A DNA stretch of 64,000 nucleotides. It comes from Mangrovimicrobium sediminis (GTDB taxonomy: Bacteria > Pseudomonadota > Gammaproteobacteria > Pseudomonadales > Halieaceae). Below the pieces are notes generated by a model. It saw only the letters and a list, made by a program, of their open reading frames with translations. It was not told the DNA's origin and did not search any database. The translations under genes were made by a program, and so were the position numbers. The stretch lies in NCBI RefSeq assembly GCF_004745945.1, contig NZ_SRLE01000004.1, positions 186,001 to 250,000 of the forward strand, written 5' to 3'. Shown piece after piece: positions 56,495-64,000 of this stretch (positions are counted from its first letter, which is position 1; the number at the start of each line of letters is the position of its first letter).

Positions 56495-58228
56495 ATGACA
56501 ACAGACAGCACCCAGGACCTGATCGCCAGCCTTGAAAACCCCTTCGCGGAGAAGGACGAACACGAATTTCGCGTGCCCGGGCAGATCGCCACGGAACCCG
56601 GCATCTACGAAAAAGCGCTGAAGCACGGTTGGGAGCTGCAACAGCGCCCCTACAAGGCCGCCGGCGTGAAGAACACCCAGCGCCAGCACCAGAAGCACCG
56701 CATGACGGTGTGGGAGCGCATCCAGTGCCTGGCCGATGAAGAGCCCACCGTGCTGTACCAGAACTGGGGCCCGAACCTCGACGGCGCCTCGCTGGTCACC
56801 GCGCTGATCAAGGTCAACGGCCGCGATGTCGCCATCTACGGCCACGACTTCACCGTGCGCGCCGGCTCCATGGACGCCACCAACGGCGAGAAACTCGCCC
56901 GCCTGTTCGAGTTGGCTGCCAAGCGCGGCATTCCGCTGGTCGGCATGAACGATTCCGCCGGCGCCTACATTCCCGCCGGTGTGGGCGGCCTCGACGGCTA
57001 CGCCGACGCCTTCACCGCGCTGCGCAAGATCTCCGGCGTGATTCCCAGCATCATGTGCATGTTCGGCTTCAACGCCGGCGGCGGCTCCTACCTGCCGCGC
57101 CAGGGCTCGTTCCTGATCCAGCCCAACGAGACCTTCTTCGGCCTGACCGGCCCGGGCGTGGTCAAGTCCGTGCTCGGCGAGGACGTAACCCCCGATGAAC
57201 TGGGTGGCCCCGGCGTACACAGCCAGAGCGGCGTCACCGATTTCGTGGTCCCCGACGAGGTGGCGGCCCTGCGCAAGGTGCGCGCGCTGCTCGACTACCT
57301 GCCCAGCAACAACGGCGAGATGGCCCCGTACCGCCCGTCCTCGGACCCGGTCAGCCGCAAGACCTGGGACATCGATATCCTGCTGAAAAAAGCCTTCAAC
57401 TCGCCCACCGGGTTCAACACGCCCTTCGACATCAGCATCATGATCCAGCAGCTGTGCGACCACGGCGACTTCGTGGAAGTGCAGTCCGAGCGCGCGCGCA
57501 ACACGATCACCGCCCTGGGCCGCATGGGCGGCCACGTCATCGGTTTCGTCGCCAACAACTCGTCGGTCGCCTCCGGGCAGATCGACATCGCCGCGGCCTA
57601 CAAGAACGCGCGCTTCATCCGCTTCTGCAACCTGTACAACATCCCGATGATCTTCCTCGAGGACACCACCGGCTTTCTGCCCGGTCGCGAACAAGAGACA
57701 GGCGGTATCGTGCAGGCCGGCCGCGCCATGCTCGACGCCATCGTCGACCTGCGCACGCCGCGCTTCCTGGTGCTGGTGCGCAACGCCTTCGGCGGCGCCT
57801 ACGCCTCCTACAACAACTATCCCACCGGTGCGGATTTCGTCGTCGCGCTGCCCACCACCCGGGTGGCGGTAATGGGCCCGGCGGGCGTGGAGTACGTGTA
57901 CAAGGACGAACTGAAGAAAATCCGCGGCTCGGTGAAAGAGCGCATCGCCAAAGAGACCGAGGCGCAAAAGGCCGCTGGTCTCGGCGACGAGGACGCCAAA
58001 GCTGCCGCCGAGCAGCTGGTCAAGGACTGGGTGAAGTCGGAAGAGGCCCTGCTGGCCCAGCGCTACGAGCGCGAGTTGATGAACCCGGACGAGGCGCTGA
58101 GCCTGGGCTCGATCTCGCAGATCGTCATGCCCTCCGACCTGCGCCAGGTGCTTACCGAGCACATGGATTTCTGCCTGCGTCACTACCAGCCGGAACCGCT
58201 GCAATCCGTGCAGCGCGAATTCCACTGA
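56495..58228 (+). CDS. Acyl-CoA carboxylase carboxyltransferase subunit
   Basis: 577-residue carboxyltransferase of a biotin-dependent acyl-CoA carboxylase, probably propionyl-CoA carboxylase. Crotonase-like folds carry [17 protein letters not shown], the CoA-loop segment [35 protein letters not shown] in parts and, in the second half, [18 protein letters not shown] and [13 protein letters not shown]. It is longer than typical PccB (about 510-540). It is followed 34 bp later by the biotin carboxylase subunit, and the mce and mcm genes downstream point to propionyl-CoA as substrate. A leader of about 265 bp lies upstream without a clear promoter. Confidence 0.88.
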   Translation: MTTDSTQDLIASLENPFAEKDEHEFRVPGQIATEPGIYEKALKHGWELQQRPYKAAGVKNTQRQHQKHRMTVWERIQCLADEEPTVLYQNWGPNLDGASLVTALIKVNGRDVAIYGHDFTVRAGSMDATNGEKLARLFELAAKRGIPLVGMNDSAGAYIPAGVGGLDGYADAFTALRKISGVIPSIMCMFGFNAGGGSYLPRQGSFLIQPNETFFGLTGPGVVKSVLGEDVTPDELGGPGVHSQSGVTDFVVPDEVAALRKVRALLDYLPSNNGEMAPYRPSSDPVSRKTWDIDILLKKAFNSPTGFNTPFDISIMIQQLCDHGDFVEVQSERARNTITALGRMGGHVIGFVANNSSVASGQIDIAAAYKNARFIRFCNLYNIPMIFLEDTTGFLPGREQETGGIVQAGRAMLDAIVDLRTPRFLVLVRNAFGGAYASYNNYPTGADFVVALPTTRVAVMGPAGVEYVYKDELKKIRGSVKERIAKETEAQKAAGLGDEDAKAAAEQLVKDWVKSEEALLAQRYERELMNPDEALSLGSISQIVMPSDLRQVLTEHMDFCLRHYQPEPLQSVQREFH

Positions 58229-58262
58229 CCGGCCCGCCGCAAGAACAACGAGGATTTATCAC

Positions 58263-61076
58263 GTGTCCAACGAGCACTATCTGAACAACCCGCTCATCCA
58301 CCGCGACCGCCGGCTGGGTCGCCGCCACAGCAACTGGGCCAACCAGTTCGACTGCACCCACATGCGGCCGCTGATCATCTGCCGCGGGCCGATTCGCAAG
58401 GAAGCCATGGATGTCTTCGCCGAGATGGGCATCACCGAATTCGGCATCCTGCTGTCCGAGAAGGACTCCATCGTCTACCAGAATGCCCTGGCGCCCGAAC
58501 TGCGCACCATCACCAATCCGGACCGCATCCACCGCGTGCCGGACTACACCGGCGCCAACAAGGAGGAGCGCGACCAGCGCATCCGCCAGATCATCGCCAT
58601 CGCGCGGGAGAACGGCTACAACTCGATCTTCGCCGGCTACGGCTTCATGGCCGAGGACGAGACCATGGTCGCCGCCATGGAAGAGGCGGGCCTGAACTTT
58701 ATCGGCCCGTGCTCGCGCACCGTGCACGACGCCGGCCTCAAGGACGAAGCCAAGCGCACCGCGCTGAAATCCGGTGTGTCGGTCACCCCCGGTATCGACA
58801 ACGGCACCGCGCTCACCCTGTTGAAGAAACACCCGGACGTTGCCGCGCTCAAGGCGCTGGTCGCCGAGCAGGGCCTCGAGGTGGATGCCGCGCAACTGGA
58901 CGACCCCGAGATCGAACTGGTGGACAAGGCGGACATTGTCCTGGCCGCGTCTTACGACAAGGGTGTAGACCTCTACACCGTCGATGAGCTGTGCGAGGCA
59001 CTCACCGAAGCGGTGGAGAAAATGGCCGCGGACTACCCCGAGAACCGCGTGCGCCTGAAAGCGATTTCCGGCGGCGGCGGCAAGGGCCAGCGTATCCTCG
59101 GCATCGGCGAGGCCAAGCGCACGCCGGAGATGGTACGCGAGATCCTCAACGAGGTGAAAACCACCGGCGTCGGCGACAACAAGAACGTGCTGGTGGAACT
59201 CAACATCGAGACCACCCGCCACCAGGAAATCCAGGTGATCGGCAACGGCCAGTGGTGCACGACCATGGGCGGCCGCGACTGCTCCCTGCAGATGCACGAG
59301 CAGAAGCTGCTGGAAGTCTCGGTGACGGTGGAATCCCTGAAGGCCTCGCTGGAACAGGCGCAGGCCGCGGGTCGCACCGAGGAGGCGCGGGTGCTGGCGC
59401 AGGACGTGAAAACCCTGCAGGCCATGGAAGAAGAGGCCGCGCGCTTCGGCAAGGCAGTGGGGCTGGATTCAGTGTCCACCTTCGAGTGCATCGTCGACCG
59501 CGACAAGCACTTCTTCATGGAGATGAACACCCGTATCCAGGTGGAACACCGCGTCACCGAGCTGTGCTACGCGCTGGAATTCGCCAACCCGGATAACCCG
59601 GAGGACAGCTTCGTCGTCGAATCCCTGGTCGAGGCCATGGTGCTGCTGGCCGCCCACGGGCCGAAGCTGCCCGAGCCGCGACGTATCGTGCGTCATGACG
59701 ACTCGGTGGAGGCGCGCCTGAACGCCACCAACCAGGCGCTGCAGCCGAACGCGGGCGGGGTGATCGAGTACTGGTCCGACGCCGCGGAAGGCGAGATCCG
59801 GGACGACCAGGGCATCAGCCTGCACAATCCGGATACCGACACCTTCATGAAGTACACCCTGGCCGGCGCCTACGATTCCAATATCGCGCTGCTGCTGACC
59901 GTGGGTGAGACGCGCATGCAGACCTACGAGCGCATGGCCGAGGTGATCCGCCAGACCAGCATGCGCGGCAAGGACCTGCACACCAACCTGGAGTTCCACT
60001 ACGGCCTGGTGAACTGGTTTATCGGCCAGAACATCAACGCCCGCCCGACCACGCGGTTCATCGTGCCCTACCTGACCGCGGTCGGTGAACTGAAGCGCCA
60101 GGCCAACAACCTGGACCTCGACTACGCCTGGCAGCGCATCTGCGCCGCGGCGCTGGCCGGAGAGAGCGGCGACGGCGCCGCCGCGCTGAAGAAAACCCTG
60201 GAGCGCAAGCAGACCCTGCTGCTGCGCCCGCTGCAGATCCTGCTGTCCGAGGCGCATATCCTGAGCGGCTGGCTGAGCATCAACGCCGACGCCTGCACCA
60301 TCGTCGACGGGCAGTTGAGCTGGAACGAGAACCCGGTGGAATTGCTCGCGGATACCTACCACTTCCTGAACATGGACTTCGTCCACGGCTTGCCCGCGGC
60401 GAGCATGATCTGGGATCACGACAACGAGGTCCTGCAGTCTGCGCTGGATTTCTACAACGAGCTCAACAACCGCCTGGACGCAGGCAACTGGGTGGAACTG
60501 GACTCGCTGCTGGCGCAGGAGGCGGCCCCGGCGGGCATCGACGCCGCGACCTGGGCGCAGGTGCGCGCGGCGCACAAGGGCTTCCAGGCCGGTGTCGACC
60601 TGCTGGCCGTGTTGCCGAGCATCGCCCTGGCCACCCAGTACTACGAGCTTAGCGTCAACGACGACCTGACCATTCACATCCCCGAGCGCCTGCTCGACGC
60701 CGAGCACCAGTCGGCCATGGCCAAGGTGTTGGCGCCGCCGCCGGTGGCCAAGTCCGACGAGATCGTCGCTGCCAGTGGCGGCATGTTCTACTCGCGCGAA
60801 ACCCCGGCGCACGACGTGTATGTGAAGGCCGGCGACCACTTCGAAGCGGGCGACCCGCTGTTCATCATCGAAGTGATGAAGATGTTCAACAAGGTCTACG
60901 CGCCGTTCGCCGGCACCGTGGATGATGTGCTGGTGGACACCGACGGCGTCATCGTCAGCAAGGGCCAGCCGATCTTCAAGGTCACCCCGGACGAGAAGAT
61001 CGTGGTGGAATCCCCCGAGGATATCGCCGCCCGTCGCCGCCAGGCCACCGACGCCTTCCTCGCGCAAATCGCCTAA
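58263..61076 (+). CDS. Divergent biotin carboxylase / biotin carboxyl carrier fusion
   Basis: 937-residue alpha subunit. An N-terminal biotin-carboxylase preATP-grasp region is unusual in sequence (LIICRGPIRKEAMDVF, FAGYGFMAEDETMV), the ATP-grasp part has AISGGGGKGQRIL and MEMNTRIQVEHRVTEL, a long linker follows (about 480-790), and a C-terminal biotinyl domain carries Lys873 in EVMKM. It is much longer than ordinary PccA or AccC-type subunits (about 450-670). The GTG start at 58263 fits the spacing after the carboxyltransferase. Substrate inference (propionyl-CoA) comes from mce and mcm. Confidence 0.85.
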   Translation: MSNEHYLNNPLIHRDRRLGRRHSNWANQFDCTHMRPLIICRGPIRKEAMDVFAEMGITEFGILLSEKDSIVYQNALAPELRTITNPDRIHRVPDYTGANKEERDQRIRQIIAIARENGYNSIFAGYGFMAEDETMVAAMEEAGLNFIGPCSRTVHDAGLKDEAKRTALKSGVSVTPGIDNGTALTLLKKHPDVAALKALVAEQGLEVDAAQLDDPEIELVDKADIVLAASYDKGVDLYTVDELCEALTEAVEKMAADYPENRVRLKAISGGGGKGQRILGIGEAKRTPEMVREILNEVKTTGVGDNKNVLVELNIETTRHQEIQVIGNGQWCTTMGGRDCSLQMHEQKLLEVSVTVESLKASLEQAQAAGRTEEARVLAQDVKTLQAMEEEAARFGKAVGLDSVSTFECIVDRDKHFFMEMNTRIQVEHRVTELCYALEFANPDNPEDSFVVESLVEAMVLLAAHGPKLPEPRRIVRHDDSVEARLNATNQALQPNAGGVIEYWSDAAEGEIRDDQGISLHNPDTDTFMKYTLAGAYDSNIALLLTVGETRMQTYERMAEVIRQTSMRGKDLHTNLEFHYGLVNWFIGQNINARPTTRFIVPYLTAVGELKRQANNLDLDYAWQRICAAALAGESGDGAAALKKTLERKQTLLLRPLQILLSEAHILSGWLSINADACTIVDGQLSWNENPVELLADTYHFLNMDFVHGLPAASMIWDHDNEVLQSALDFYNELNNRLDAGNWVELDSLLAQEAAPAGIDAATWAQVRAAHKGFQAGVDLLAVLPSIALATQYYELSVNDDLTIHIPERLLDAEHQSAMAKVLAPPPVAKSDEIVAASGGMFYSRETPAHDVYVKAGDHFEAGDPLFIIEVMKMFNKVYAPFAGTVDDVLVDTDGVIVSKGQPIFKVTPDEKIVVESPEDIAARRRQATDAFLAQIA

Positions 61077-61089
61077 GGAGTAGTTGCAG

Positions 61090-61503
61090 ATGATTACCGC
61101 ACTCGACCACATCGCGATCGCCGTCCCCGACTTCGAGGCGGCGATCAAGCGTTTCATGGAAGACTTCGGCCTGGAATTCAAGGGCACCGAGGATGTCGCC
61201 GAGGCGAAGACTTCCACTGCGTTCTTCCCGTTGCCGCCGACCCAGATTGAACTGGTCCACCCGCTCAATGGCGAGGGCCCGATCGCCAAGTACCTCGAGA
61301 AGAAGCCGGGCGGGCTGCACCACATCTGCTTCCGCTCGGACAACATCGTGGAGGACGTCGAGCGCCTCAAGGCCAAGGGCTACCAGTTCCTCAGCGACGC
61401 CCCCGGCCCCGGCGCCCACGGCTGCAAGGTAATCTTCATTCACCCGAAGAGCTGCGACGGCGTGCTGATCGAAATCAACCAGCCCGCGGCCGACGGCCAC
61501 TGA
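61090..61503 (+). CDS. mce: Methylmalonyl-CoA epimerase
   Basis: 137-residue vicinal-oxygen-chelate enzyme that interconverts the two methylmalonyl-CoA epimers. The start ITALDHIAIAVPDFEAAI and the metal ligands in LDHIAIAV, IELVHPL, GGLHHICFR and VLIEINQ match the family. ATG 61090 follows AAGGAG; a TTG at 61084 is less likely. It links the carboxylase to the mutase. Confidence 0.94.
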   Translation: MITALDHIAIAVPDFEAAIKRFMEDFGLEFKGTEDVAEAKTSTAFFPLPPTQIELVHPLNGEGPIAKYLEKKPGGLHHICFRSDNIVEDVERLKAKGYQFLSDAPGPGAHGCKVIFIHPKSCDGVLIEINQPAADGH

Positions 61504-61519
61504 CTGGTCACCGAGCACC

Positions 61520-61565
61520 GGGGTCAGAGCCCTTTTTTAGCTTTGTAAAAAAGGGCTCTGGCCCC
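61520..61565. repeat. REP-like long hairpin between mce and mcm
   Basis: A 20 bp stem with one G-T wobble (left arm GGGGTCAGAGCCCTTTTTTA) closes on the loop GCTTTG. The A/T-run inside the arms could also give U-tract-dependent termination in either direction. The GGGGTCAGAGCCC end recalls repeats mobilised by REP-associated Y1 transposases; no such gene is present here. GGCCCCTATC occurs twice right after it (61560-61579). Confidence 0.75.
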
Positions 61566-61610
61566 TATCGGCCCCTATCTCGCCGACCCCAATCACGAGA
61601 GACATAACCC

Positions 61611-63767
<2,157 letters not shown>

Positions 63768-63803
63768 CCGGGGCGAAGGGTTCTCTACTGTTCTGTACCC
63801 GGC

Positions 63804-63924
63804 GCGCTCCAGCACCGAACACGCCTTTGCGGACACGCCAAACAGCGTACGTCCATGTACAGGCTCGGCGCCCGCCATCCATGGCGGTCGATGGTCCGCA
63901 AAGGCGTGTTCGGTGCTGAAGCGC
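63804..63924 (+). repeat. Variable-arm palindromic element, copy 3
   Basis: Perfect 24 bp arms at 63810-63833 (ending CTTTGCGGA) and 63895-63918 extend after one mismatch by five more pairs to 63804 and 63924. The 61 nt core matches copies 1 and 2 (GCGTACGTCCATGTACAGG, CGCCATCCATGGCGG in parts), with one mismatch in the inner hairpin. It begins 37 bp after the mcm stop. The last 76 bases of the window hold no recognisable feature. Confidence 0.88.
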
Positions 63925-64000
63925 TCAGTTCAGGCCCCAATCCCGCCTGAGGTACGTATTTGCCTTAGACGCCGGTACAAGCGAAGTGCCGGCAATCGGG

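Overview
The window is about 64 kb of high-GC chromosomal DNA, densely packed with housekeeping genes. Gene content and order (sdhCDAB-sucAB-lpd-sucCD, ThrH, EpmC, YadGH, a PA2817-type protein, DUF4892, CysB) point to a gammaproteobacterium related to Pseudomonas. The propionyl-CoA/methylmalonyl-CoA block, the sulfatase and the PQQ/cytochrome genes suggest a marine lineage such as Halieaceae. That placement is inference from gene content, not from a marker-gene tree.

Layout. 1-10946: TCA-cycle superoperon, from the 3' end of sdhC to sucD, closed by an intrinsic terminator. 10947-11695: a non-coding cluster of four long inverted repeats. 11696-18355: a membrane GGDEF-EAL protein, htpG with a near-consensus heat-shock promoter, and sixA/hydrolase/DUF4892. 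18518-27943: folE, prmB, aroC, a GcvR-like ACT protein, yheU, tusA, then a tightly coupled run epmC-xni-pdxB-NAD kinase-like-msrB-binding protein joined by short stop/start overlaps. 28000-31974: xdhC-like and PA2817-like genes, yadGH and queF. 32085-35167: tRNA-Ser(GGA) followed by an accessory patch (sulfotransferase, sulfatase, HTH protein). 35184-42730: a SprA-like metalloprotease, a PQQ dehydrogenase, a nine-haem cytochrome and a beta-lactamase-fold hydrolase. 42801-53981: moaCDE, flavin reductase, Nudix hydrolase, Bcp, metallo-beta-lactamase protein, MarR regulator, ExoIII, yajC, PLP enzyme, AGCS transporter, 5'-nucleotidase, cysB and thrH. 53982-54814: a gene-free stretch with two palindromic elements. 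54815-63767: pabB, then a two-subunit acyl-CoA carboxylase, methylmalonyl-CoA epimerase and methylmalonyl-CoA mutase. These would turn propionyl-CoA into succinyl-CoA, which feeds the SucCD step encoded at the other end of the window.

The most unusual signal is a family of palindromic elements at 54117-54229, 54456-54576 (inverted) and 63804-63924. They share a nearly identical 59-61 nt core that folds into two small hairpins. In each copy the core is flanked by 24-27 bp arms that are perfectly complementary within the copy but largely different between copies. One inner-stem base pair differs between two copies by a compensatory double change. A second, more degenerate pair of elements with a related core and different arms lies at 11148-11287 and 11331-11496. 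No transposase is encoded near any of them.
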